Assembly: GCA_937871635.1 (NCBI GenBank)
Contig: CALMNS010000312.1
Coordinates: 1 to 5,799, forward strand
From: an uncultured Solirubrobacter sp.
Lineage (GTDB): Bacteria > Actinomycetota > Thermoleophilia > Solirubrobacterales > Solirubrobacteraceae
Reading direction: 5' to 3'
DNA: 5,799 nt
Shown here piece by piece: positions 1-5,799 of this stretch; positions within the stretch are counted from its first letter, which is position 1, and every line of letters starts with the position of its first letter. The notes beneath the pieces were generated by a model. The model was not told the DNA's origin and did not search any database. It was given only the letters and a program-made list of their open reading frames with translations. A program made the translations under genes and the position numbers.

Positions 1-56
1 GTGTAGGCCAGCAGCGGGACGAGCGGGAACCCGCGCTCGAGCCCCAGGAGCCGCAC
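1..56 (-). CDS. N-terminus of a membrane-associated protein, possibly endonuclease/exonuclease/phosphatase family (partial)
   Basis: This is the first 18 codons of a leftward gene whose remainder lies outside the window. From a GTG at 56-54 the frame reads Met-Arg-Leu-Leu-Gly-Leu-Glu-Arg-Gly-Phe-Pro-Leu-Val-Pro-Leu-Leu-Ala-Tyr, a short charged lead into a hydrophobic helix. The same frame stays open upstream to a CTG at 110-108, which overlaps the TGA of the permease. The residues between (Leu-Lys-Arg, then an Ala/Trp/Leu-rich stretch) also look like a protein start, but I found no ATG, GTG or TTG in that frame between the GTG and roughly 170. The true start is therefore uncertain. The Arg-Gly-x-Pro-Leu-Val hydrophobic lead resembles actinobacterial proteins with a membrane leader before an endonuclease/exonuclease/phosphatase domain, but this identity is from memory and weak. 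It follows the permease closely and is probably in the same operon. Confidence 0.4.
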   Translation of the reverse strand, partial: MRLLGLERGFPLVPLLAY

Positions 57-106
57 GATCGACCACGCCGCCGCGAGCCCCGCGGGGAGCCACGCGGCGG
101 CGCGCT

Positions 107-1462
107 TCAGTCGAACCGCCGCAGGCCGAGCCGCGCCAGCAGCCCGAAGCCGGCGGTGAGCGCCGCCAGGTGGGCGAGGGGACCGGCGAGGGAGCCGGAG
201 TCGTTGATGGCGGCGTCGAGCGCCTCGAGCAGCGGCTTGAACGGGAAGAGCGCGCTGACCACCTCGATGACGTCGTAGAGGCCCTCGGCGACCGATCCGC
301 TCGGCACCAGCGCGAGGAAGGCGATCGGCAGCGAGAGCAGGAAGGCCAGCAGCGACGCGGCGCGGACCTCCCGGGCCAGCCCGCCGATGGCCACGCCCAT
401 CGCCGCGAAGGCGAGCGCCCCGAGCGCGAGGGCGGCCAGCCAGTACGGCGCCCGCGCGAAGTCCAGGCCGAGGAAGAGCGCGAGGCCGACCAGCATCGTG
501 AGGGTGACCGCGAACGAGCACAGCGCCGCCAGCCCGATCTTCTCGACGAGCAACCCGGTCCGCGACACCAGCCCGCGGACCAGCCGCGCGAAGGCGTGCT
601 CCTCGCGCTCGAGGGCGAGCATCCCGGCGGCCAGCAGGAGCGTCACGAACATGAGCGAGATGGCGACGGCGACGGCCACCGCGAACGCGTCGAGCGGCGT
701 GCGCCCGCCCTCGAGCACCGTCTGCTTGACGCGCACGGGGGAGCCGACCGACGCGAGCACCTCGTCGGACAGGTCGAGGTTGTCGATGGCCAGCTTGGCG
801 AAGCCGGAGACCTGCGCGAGGGCGATCCGCTCGGGCGCGTCCTCAGGCAGCGAGGCGATCGACGCCTCGATGATCGTCCGCGAGCGCTCGAGCCCGAGGA
901 TCTGGAGCTCGCTGCCCAGGATGGAGAACTCCCCGCCCTCGAGCAGGATGGTCAGGTACCGGCCCGCCAGCTTGGTGAGCTCTCCGGTGAGGGCGCGGTT
1001 GGCGTCGCCCAGGCGGGAGTCGACCAGCGACTCGACGTACTGCCGCTTGAGCGGGTCCTCGGCGTTGTAGTAGACCTCGATCGTCGGCCGCTCGGGCCGG
1101 CCGGACAGGTTCACCGCGCTCTGCAGCTTCTCCACCGCGTCGGCCGGGATCACCAGCGCGGCGAGGGCCTCGCCCGAGCGGACCTTGGCCACCGCGGCCT
1201 CCCGCGTGCCGACCCGGATCGGGTCGACGGCGCTGAACAGCCGCCCGGCGTAGCTCGTCGCGTCCAGGCGGGTGCCGCCGACCGTGAAGGAGGCGGCGTC
1301 GGCCGGCACGAGGTTCGCGAACGCCACCTTGGGCTTGCCCGGCGGGCTCGAGAGCGAGAAGCCGATCAGCACCGCGATGACGATCGGGTAGAGCACGAGC
1401 AGCGCCACCAGCAGCGGGGAGCGGCGCAGGATCCGCAGGTCCTTGACGAGCAGCCAGCGCAT
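107..1462 (-). CDS. ABC-2 type exporter permease
   Basis: This is a 451-residue inner-membrane subunit of an ABC exporter and the partner of the ATPase encoded just upstream. Its topology is that of the ABC2_membrane_3 class (YhfA/NatB/YhgE-like permeases). One membrane helix (about 18-37) follows a basic Met-Arg-Trp-Leu-Leu-Val-Lys-Asp-Leu-Arg start. A large extracytoplasmic domain of about 220 residues (38-257) comes next, followed by five helices near 259-283, 307-333, 340-362, 368-388 and 425-445. The frame is open further upstream, but only the ATG at 1462-1460 makes sense: it has a GGAGG ribosome site four bases before it and places the first helix correctly, while the upstream extension is an Arg/Gly-rich shadow of the ATPase gene. 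The substrate cannot be read from the sequence. The gene begins 11 bases after the ATPase stop, and the TGA at 107-109 is followed almost at once by the next gene. Confidence 0.9.
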   Translation of the reverse strand: MRWLLVKDLRILRRSPLLVALLVLYPIVIAVLIGFSLSSPPGKPKVAFANLVPADAASFTVGGTRLDATSYAGRLFSAVDPIRVGTREAAVAKVRSGEALAALVIPADAVEKLQSAVNLSGRPERPTIEVYYNAEDPLKRQYVESLVDSRLGDANRALTGELTKLAGRYLTILLEGGEFSILGSELQILGLERSRTIIEASIASLPEDAPERIALAQVSGFAKLAIDNLDLSDEVLASVGSPVRVKQTVLEGGRTPLDAFAVAVAVAISLMFVTLLLAAGMLALEREEHAFARLVRGLVSRTGLLVEKIGLAALCSFAVTLTMLVGLALFLGLDFARAPYWLAALALGALAFAAMGVAIGGLAREVRAASLLAFLLSLPIAFLALVPSGSVAEGLYDVIEVVSALFPFKPLLEALDAAINDSGSLAGPLAHLAALTAGFGLLARLGLRRFD

Positions 1463-1466
1463 CGGG

Positions 1467-1471
1467 CCTCC
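1467..1471 (-). promoter_or_regulatory. Ribosome binding site of the ABC permease
   Basis: The minus strand reads GGAGG here, followed by CCCG and the ATG at 1462. It lies wholly in the 11-base gap between the ATPase TAG (1476-1474) and the permease start, and it decides the permease start against the longer open frame. It is the only strong Shine-Dalgarno match I found before any start in the window. Confidence 0.75.
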
Positions 1472-1473
1472 GG

Positions 1474-2190
1474 CTAGTGGCCTCGCTCGTGGAGGAAGGC
1501 CACGAAGGCGGCCTCGAAGTCGCGGCCGGGGCCGACCGTGGCCACCAGCTCGGTGGCCGTCCCGGAGAACAGCAGCTCGCCGTCGGCGAGGACCAGGACC
1601 CGGTCGGCGTAGCGCTCGGCCTCCCCCACGTTGTGGGTCGAGTAGACGACCGTGGTCCCCCGCTCGGCCAGGCCGCCCACGAAGTCCCACAGGACCTCGC
1701 GCTGGCGCGGGTCGAGCGACGAGGAAGGCTCGTCGAGCAGGAGCACCGGTGGCTCGGAGAGCAGGCCGATGGCGATGTTGACCCGCTGCCGGTTACCGCC
1801 GCTCAGCCGGCCCACCTCGTCGCCGGCGCGGTCGGCCAGGCCCGTCTGCTCGAGCATGCGGGCGACGACCGCCTCGCGGTCGGCCACCTTCTCGAGGCGG
1901 GCGAACAGGCGCAGGTTCTCCTCCACGGAGAGCTTGGAGTAGAGCGCGGGCTGCTGCGGCACCCATCCCACCTCCCGGGGCGGGCGCGAGACGGTCCCGC
2001 CCGTGGGGGCCAGCGAGCCCGCGACGATCTGCAGCAGCGTCGTCTTGCCCGCGCCGTTGGGGCCGATGATCGCCAGGCGCTCCCCCGGCGCCGCCGAGAA
2101 CGAGACGTCCTGGACGGCCCGGCGCTCGCCGTAGTGCTTGGCCACGCGGTCGACCGAGAGCGCGGGGGCGGCGGTCGTGGTCACGGCCAT
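1474..2190 (-). CDS. ABC exporter ATP-binding protein
   Basis: This is a 238-residue cytoplasmic ATPase that powers the adjacent ABC-2 permease. All nucleotide-binding motifs are intact: Walker A GPNGAGKT (43-50), Q-loop glutamine in VPQQ (79), signature LSGGNRQR (129-136), Walker B VLLLDEP (149-155), D-loop SLD (158-160) and the H-loop histidine (186). There is a single nucleotide-binding domain and no fused membrane domain, so the active transporter should be two of these plus two permeases. The form is that of the CcmA/NatA-like exporter ATPase family. The ATG at 2190-2188 starts 16 bases before the first conserved strand and lies only 7 bases after the TGA of the AI-2E gene, with at best a weak GAG-type ribosome site. 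Translational coupling to the upstream gene is therefore likely. The frame continues open to 2652, but that part is a low-complexity shadow of the AI-2E gene. Confidence 0.95.
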   Translation of the reverse strand: MAVTTTAAPALSVDRVAKHYGERRAVQDVSFSAAPGERLAIIGPNGAGKTTLLQIVAGSLAPTGGTVSRPPREVGWVPQQPALYSKLSVEENLRLFARLEKVADREAVVARMLEQTGLADRAGDEVGRLSGGNRQRVNIAIGLLSEPPVLLLDEPSSSLDPRQREVLWDFVGGLAERGTTVVYSTHNVGEAERYADRVLVLADGELLFSGTATELVATVGPGRDFEAAFVAFLHERGH

Positions 2191-2197
2191 CTCAAGC

Positions 2198-3448
2198 TCA
2201 GCCCGGCGCGGTCGACGTCGCCGCCCGGGCGGCGTCCGGGTCGCCCAGCTCGGTGCCGCAGGCCGGACAGGACCGCGCCCCCGGAGCCAGTGGCGTGCCG
2301 CACTCCGGGCACGGCGGTCGGCCGCCCGGCGACCCGAGGCCCGCGCCGACCAGGGCGGGGGCCGGTCCCCACGGCTCCAGGGCGACGTGCCGGCGCAGGT
2401 AGACGACCGTCTCGCGCAGGATGGCGGCGATGGGCAGGGCGATGAACGCCCCCACGATCCCGTAGAGCTGCCCGCCGAGCAGGAGCGCCGCGATGACGAG
2501 CAGCGGGTTGATCCGCAGCGAGTGGCCGAAGACCTGGGGGGCGACGATGTGCCCCTCGATCTGCTGGAGGGCGACGAAGGCGATGAACAGCCACAGGGCG
2601 TCGATCGGGTTGCTCGACAGGAGCGCCGTGATGCCGGCCGGCGCGCCGCCAATGACCGGGCCGATGTAGGGGATGAGCTCCGCGAGCCCGTAGAAGATCC
2701 CGAAGAACAGCGCGTACGTCTTGCCCTGCTCGAAGATCCCCACCGACCCGAGGACGTAGAGCATCAGCCCGGCGCTGAAGCCCATGATCGACGAGAAGAG
2801 CAGCTGGCCGCGGACGTAGCCGAAGACCGCGGCCTGGACGCGCGCGGGGAAGTCGTCGGCCGGGGTGCCGTCGCCGCGCGGGACGACGGAGCGGACCACC
2901 TCGCCGATCCGCTCGCCGTAGAGGAGCATGTACACCGCGAGGACCACCACGAGGATGAGGGCGAACGACGCCTCGACGAGCAGGGTGAGCGCCTCGCGGG
3001 TGAAGGCGACGAGGTCCCCCGATCCCTCCGCGATCCGGCTCCCGAGGGTCTGCAGCGCCGTCTCGCCCTGCTCCTTGACCTGGAGGCCGATGTCGTTGCG
3101 GTCGAGCCAGCCCTGGAGCGCCGCGAGCTCCTCGTTCGCGTTGTCGACGATGTCGGGGACCGAGCGCTGGAACGCCGAGATCTGGTCGGCGATCGGGGTG
3201 GCGACGAGGAGCCCGATCGCCCCGAGGACCACGATCAGCGTGAGGAACACGGTGAGCACCGCCAGCCCGCGCGGGAAGCGGCGGCGGCGCAGCAGGGTGA
3301 CGAACGGGTTGAGCAGGAGGGCGATCAGCCCGGCGACGATGAAGAGCAGCAGGACGGGCCCCGCCGCGCGCGCCAGCGCGTAGGCCCCGAGGATCGCCAG
3401 CGGCAGCAGGACGAGCTGGATCCAGCGGGGGACGAGGACGGGGGGCAC
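2198..3448 (-). CDS. AI-2E family membrane transporter with C-terminal zinc ribbon
   Basis: This is a 416-residue polytopic membrane protein of the AI-2E/PerM/TqsA/YtvI family (PF01594). Members have been linked to autoinducer-2 export or Na+/H+ exchange, and the substrate here is unknown. The hydrophobic segments lie near 12-29, 31-53, 61-85, 156-177, 213-234, 242-262, 264-278, 283-296 and 312-345, with the usual amphipathic soluble loop at about 87-155. Family hallmarks are GLAELIPYIGPVIGG (254-268) and the QQIEGHIVAPQVFG block (295-308), followed by the small-residue-rich last helices. After residue 355 comes a Pro/Gly linker and then a zinc ribbon, CPEC (380-383) and CPAC (394-397). The start is the GTG at 3448-3446: there is no ATG, GTG or TTG close upstream in frame, and the longer open frame is the antisense of the phosphoesterase gene. 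No clear ribosome site precedes it, which fits a leaderless mRNA. It is the first gene of the leftward operon. Confidence 0.9.
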   Translation of the reverse strand: MPPVLVPRWIQLVLLPLAILGAYALARAAGPVLLLFIVAGLIALLLNPFVTLLRRRRFPRGLAVLTVFLTLIVVLGAIGLLVATPIADQISAFQRSVPDIVDNANEELAALQGWLDRNDIGLQVKEQGETALQTLGSRIAEGSGDLVAFTREALTLLVEASFALILVVVLAVYMLLYGERIGEVVRSVVPRGDGTPADDFPARVQAAVFGYVRGQLLFSSIMGFSAGLMLYVLGSVGIFEQGKTYALFFGIFYGLAELIPYIGPVIGGAPAGITALLSSNPIDALWLFIAFVALQQIEGHIVAPQVFGHSLRINPLLVIAALLLGGQLYGIVGAFIALPIAAILRETVVYLRRHVALEPWGPAPALVGAGLGSPGGRPPCPECGTPLAPGARSCPACGTELGDPDAARAATSTAPG

Positions 3449-3469
3449 CCATGGGAGTATGCGACCTTC
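3449..3469. promoter_or_regulatory. Minimal divergent start region, possible overlapping leaderless promoters
   Basis: Only 21 bases separate the GTG of the AI-2E gene (3448) from the GTG of the phosphoesterase gene (3470). They hold a single AT-rich patch, AGTATG at 3456-3461. On the plus strand TATGCG (3458-3463) sits exactly where a -10 element would place transcription start at 3470. An AGGACG (3435-3440), 17 bases further upstream, shares only the GAC of the -35 consensus. On the minus strand CATACT (3461-3456) would place the start at about 3449-3448. I could not find a good minus-strand -35. Neither start has a well-placed Shine-Dalgarno; GGGAG at 3453-3457 is 12 bases from the plus-strand GTG. 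Both genes may therefore be leaderless, which is common in actinobacteria. The alternative is that the promoters lie inside the opposite genes. Confidence 0.3.
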
Positions 3470-4246
3470 GTGACCTCGATCCTCTTCGTCGGCGACGTCG
3501 TGGCCGCTCCCGGTCGCCGCGCGTTCCGCTCGCTGGTCCCGGCGCTGCGCGAGGAGCTCGAGGCGGACTTCGTGGTCGTCAACGGCGAGAACGCCGCGGG
3601 CGGGATCGGGATCACCCCCAAGACCGCCGAGGAGCTCTTCGCGGCGGGCGCCGACGCGATCACCCTCGGCAACCACACCTACCGGCACAAGGAGGTCTAC
3701 GCCTACCTCGAGTCCGAGCCGCGGATCGTCCGCCCGGCGAACTTCCTGCGCTCCCAGCCCGGTCGCGGGACCTGCGTCGTCGGGAACGGGGACGCCAAGC
3801 TCGGCGTGGTCAACCTGCAGGGCAACGTCTTCCTCCAGGCCGGCCGGCCCGCCTTCGCCGAGGTCGACGCCGTGCTCCCGGACGTCGCCGACGCCGACCA
3901 CGTGCTCGTCGACATGCACGCCGAGGCGACGAGCGAGAAGGTGGCCCTGGGCTGGTACCTCGACGGGCGGGTGACCGCGGTGGTGGGGACCCACACCCAC
4001 GTCCCGACGAACGACGCGCGCGTCCTGCCCGGCGGAACGGCCTACATCTCCGACGTCGGCATGACCGGCGCCCGCGACGGGGTCATCGGCGTGCGCAAGG
4101 AGCAGTCGATCGCGGTGTTCAAGACCCACATGCCGATCCGCTACGACACGGCGGAGGGCGATCCCTGGCTGATGGGGGCGCTCATCCGCTGCGCCGAGGC
4201 CCCGCGGCGGGCCGCGTCCATCGAGCCGGTGCTCAGAAGCGCCTGA
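3470..4246 (+). CDS. ymdB: YmdB-like (TIGR00282) metallophosphoesterase
   Basis: This is a 258-residue cytoplasmic dinuclear-metal phosphodiesterase. The Bacillus subtilis homologue YmdB hydrolyses 2',3'-cyclic nucleotides and affects biofilm and motility choices; it is unrelated to E. coli YmdB. The length matches the family at about 260. The metal and active-site residues are all visible: D9 in LFVGDVV, E40 and N41 in NGENAAGG, N68 and H69 in LGNHTY, H150 in VDMHAEATSEK, and H175 and H177 in GTHTHVPTNDARVLPGG. The closing GTAYISDVGMTG block is at 189-200. After GNHT the usual Trp-Asp or Trp is replaced by Tyr-Arg. The GTG at 3470 places the first Asp one residue from its usual position 8. 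The frame is open far to the left, but that part is antisense of the AI-2E gene. The TGA lies inside the last codons of the convergent neighbour. Confidence 0.95.
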   Translation: MTSILFVGDVVAAPGRRAFRSLVPALREELEADFVVVNGENAAGGIGITPKTAEELFAAGADAITLGNHTYRHKEVYAYLESEPRIVRPANFLRSQPGRGTCVVGNGDAKLGVVNLQGNVFLQAGRPAFAEVDAVLPDVADADHVLVDMHAEATSEKVALGWYLDGRVTAVVGTHTHVPTNDARVLPGGTAYISDVGMTGARDGVIGVRKEQSIAVFKTHMPIRYDTAEGDPWLMGALIRCAEAPRRAASIEPVLRSA

Positions 4247-4260
4247 GCGCCTCCGGCTCG
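4222..4260. terminator. Nested hairpin across the convergent stop codons, candidate bidirectional terminator
   Basis: An outer perfect 8-base inverted repeat (CGAGCCGG at 4222-4229, CCGGCTCG at 4253-4260) encloses an inner perfect 6-base stem (GCTCAG at 4231-4236, CTGAGC at 4243-4248) with loop AAGCGC. Only 1 and 4 unpaired bases separate the two stems. The stop codons of both converging genes lie in opposite arms of the inner stem (4233-4235 and 4244-4246). The structure can form in either transcript. No T-tract follows on either strand, so it is not a classical intrinsic terminator. It could instead slow polymerase or protect 3' ends. Confidence 0.45.
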
Positions 4261-5799
4261 GCGTGCGGCGCGAGCACCGCGAGGAGGACGAGGGGGAGGA
4301 ACCAGACGAGGTAGAGGTAGAACCAGTGGCTCACGCCGAGCTGCAGCGCGATGATTACGGCACCGCCCAGCGCCGAGACGACCACCACGTCGCGCCGGCG
4401 GGGGACGAAGGCGACGAGCAGCGCGAGCGCTACGCCGGCGAGCTTGACCGCGTCCTGCAGCCCCGGGAGCTCGTAGAGGCCCCACAGCGAGAAGGGCGAC
4501 CCGCGGTCGTTCTGGAAGCCGAGGGTGCGCTCGAGGACGAGGCGGGGCTCGGCCTGCACGAGCGACGGGATGAGGAGCACCGCCGCCGCCCCGGCGAAGG
4601 CCGCCGCGGTGAGCAGCGCGGGGACGGCCGGGCCCCGGCGCTCCCCCCACTCCCCCGCGCGCCCGCCGCCGCGGTAGGTGGCCAGCAGCGGGGCGAGGGC
4701 GAGCGGGGCGAACTTGGTCAGCCCGGCGGCGGCGATCGCCGCCCCGCGCGGCACGGGCCTGGCGACGACGAGCAGGGCGACGAGGATCAGCAGGGACACG
4801 AGCGCGTCGTTCGCGTTCGAGTTCGCCACCAGCAGCGTGAACGGGTACGCGGCCCACAGGTAGGCCAGCAGGATCCCGAGCGCCGGCCCGCGGACCCGCC
4901 GTCCGACCAGGAAGAGCAGGAGCAGGGTGGCGAGGTCAAAGGCGATCGCCGCACCGTGGGCGGCGGGCAGCCCGTCCCAGGTCCCGCTCCAGCCGAGCGC
5001 GGCCACGAACGGCACGTAGGCGTAGTAGGCCGCGGGGCCGTAGGTGTCGCCGCGCGGGTTGTCGGGCGGGAAGGTCCCGTAGATCCCCCGCCCCTCGAGC
5101 AGCCGGTCCGCGCCGATGACGCCCGAGTAGCCCACGTCGATCACGTTCGCGTTGGTCAGGTTGAGCCCGACCCGGAAGCCGACGAGGAAGACGAGGGCGA
5201 CGGCCAGGAAGCCGTAGGGGACGGCCAGGCGCAGCGGCGGCCGGTCGGCCGGCGTGCTCCCGCGAGACCGCGCGAAGGCGACGCCGAGGCAGCGGGCGAG
5301 CAGGTAGAGCAAGAGCGGATAGGCCGTCGGGACCGAGAGGCCGATCTCGGCCCGCCCGAAGAGCGCGTAGGAGCCGCCGAAGGCGAGCAGGACGGCGAGG
5401 TCGAGGTGCGGGAGCCGCAACGGACCGCGCAGGAAGGGCAGCAGGAAGAGGAACGACAGCCCGAGCCAGACGACCGGGTCGTTCGCCTTGCGCCCGAACG
5501 CCCCGGGGTAGCCGCGGGCCATCGTCCAGGCGACCTGGTCGCCCGTCCACGCCTCGGTCACCCGGCCCGTGCGGTCGTCGACGAGCACCTGCGCGATCTC
5601 CTCGTTCGGCGCCGGTCCCGGTCGCGGCGCGTAGAAGGAGACCTGCCAGCGGCGGCGGGCCGGCGGACCCTTGACGTAGGGCCGCGCGTAGCTGCCGGGC
5701 ACGCCGGCGCGGGCAGCCCGGACCTTGGCCACCCGTCCGGCGGTCCGGCTCACCTCGATGCCGGTCCGCGTGAAGCCCGGCGGCGGACGGTCGAGCGAC
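4233..5799 (-). CDS. GT-C/GT87-like multi-spanning membrane protein with PepSY-like N-terminal region (5' partial)
   Basis: The frame is open from the TGA at 4235-4233 to the right edge, so at least 521 residues are present and the start may be outside. An in-frame GTG at 5753 is possible, but the coding character continues beyond it. Numbering from that GTG, residues about 10-90 are soluble. They include a WQVSFY strand (36-41) and VLVDDRTGRVTEAWTG (56-71), which look like a PepSY-type fold. About twelve hydrophobic segments follow from 95 to 495. The loop after the helix at 178-198 carries D206 in NVIDVGYSGV, then ADRLLEGRGIYG (215-226) and TYGPAAYYAYVPF (237-249). That arrangement resembles the first extracytoplasmic loop of DUF2029/GT87 polyprenyl-phosphate-sugar mannosyltransferases, where the catalytic Asp lies. 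NSNANDALVSL (311-321) and AGLTKFAPLALAPLL (343-357) also fit. The acceptor is unknown, and a non-enzymatic membrane role is possible. The gene converges on the phosphoesterase gene and overlaps it by 14 bases. Confidence 0.8.
   Translation of the reverse strand, partial: SLDRPPPGFTRTGIEVSRTAGRVAKVRAARAGVPGSYARPYVKGPPARRRWQVSFYAPRPGPAPNEEIAQVLVDDRTGRVTEAWTGDQVAWTMARGYPGAFGRKANDPVVWLGLSFLFLLPFLRGPLRLPHLDLAVLLAFGGSYALFGRAEIGLSVPTAYPLLLYLLARCLGVAFARSRGSTPADRPPLRLAVPYGFLAVALVFLVGFRVGLNLTNANVIDVGYSGVIGADRLLEGRGIYGTFPPDNPRGDTYGPAAYYAYVPFVAALGWSGTWDGLPAAHGAAIAFDLATLLLLFLVGRRVRGPALGILLAYLWAAYPFTLLVANSNANDALVSLLILVALLVVARPVPRGAAIAAAGLTKFAPLALAPLLATYRGGGRAGEWGERRGPAVPALLTAAAFAGAAAVLLIPSLVQAEPRLVLERTLGFQNDRGSPFSLWGLYELPGLQDAVKLAGVALALLVAFVPRRRDVVVVSALGGAVIIALQLGVSHWFYLYLVWFLPLVLLAVLAPHAEPEALRRF

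Noticed and set aside
170..2445. Long plus-strand open frames antisense to the permease and ATPase genes (170-1477 and 1477-2445).
   Set aside because: Their translations are low-complexity Arg/Glu/Gly/Asp/Gln-rich with no domain character, as expected for antisense frames in high-GC DNA. The minus-strand frames carry intact family motifs.
2138..3469. Plus-strand frame open for about 444 codons in phase with and upstream of the phosphoesterase, suggesting a large fusion protein.
   Set aside because: This stretch is the antisense of the AI-2E gene and reads as charged low-complexity sequence. The phosphoesterase family starts right at the GTG at 3470.
3459..3473. Four-codon frame (ATG CGA CCT TCG TGA) whose stop overlaps the GTG of the phosphoesterase, as a possible leader peptide.
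   Set aside because: The GGGAG ahead of it is only one base from the ATG, too close for initiation, and so short a frame is easily due to chance.
1090..3846. GGCCGGCC-type palindromes near 1097-1104 and at 3838-3845 as possible recognition or regulatory sites.
   Set aside because: Both lie inside conserved coding sequence and are expected often in DNA of this composition; there is no paired or spaced arrangement.
3449..4129. Minus-strand frame open upstream of the AI-2E gene across the phosphoesterase, suggesting an N-terminal extension of about 227 residues.
   Set aside because: It is the antisense of a well-conserved gene, and its translation lacks any recognisable pattern. The AI-2E family begins near the first helix.
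4141..4857. Minus-strand 238-codon frame within the GT-like gene.
   Set aside because: It is an Arg/Ala/Pro-rich off-frame shadow; the true frame has a coherent series of transmembrane helices.

Overview
This GC-rich window is almost wholly coding. The best guess for the source is an actinobacterium of the Thermoleophilia/Solirubrobacterales type. That guess rests on composition, the heavy Ala/Arg/Leu/Gly usage, and a YmdB-type metallophosphoesterase beside an AI-2E family membrane protein. No taxonomic marker gene is present, so it stays an inference.

Layout. From 3448 leftward the minus strand carries a tightly packed likely operon. It starts with an AI-2E family membrane protein that has a C-terminal zinc ribbon (3448-2198). 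A 7-base gap leads to an ABC exporter ATPase (2190-1474). An 11-base gap leads to its ABC-2 type permease (1462-107). The N-terminus of a further membrane-associated protein then runs off the left edge (about 56-1). Rightward from 3470, on the plus strand, is a YmdB/TIGR00282 metallophosphoesterase (3470-4246). Its start lies only 21 bases from the start of the divergent operon. Its 3' end overlaps by 14 bases the 3' end of a convergent minus-strand gene for a multi-spanning GT-C/GT87-like membrane protein with a PepSY-like N-terminal region. That gene's 5' end lies beyond position 5799.

How the genes may work together. The ATPase and permease form one exporter of unknown substrate, probably co-expressed with the AI-2E protein. 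The phosphodiesterase and the GT-like protein are separate transcription units. There are no RNA genes, mobile elements, CRISPR arrays or stretches over 300 bases without a gene. The most notable non-coding signals are a nested inverted repeat built from the two overlapping stop regions at 4222-4260, and the minimal 21-base divergent start region at 3449-3469. I saw no convincing undescribed multi-gene system; this looks like ordinary chromosomal sequence with a few unusual architectural details.
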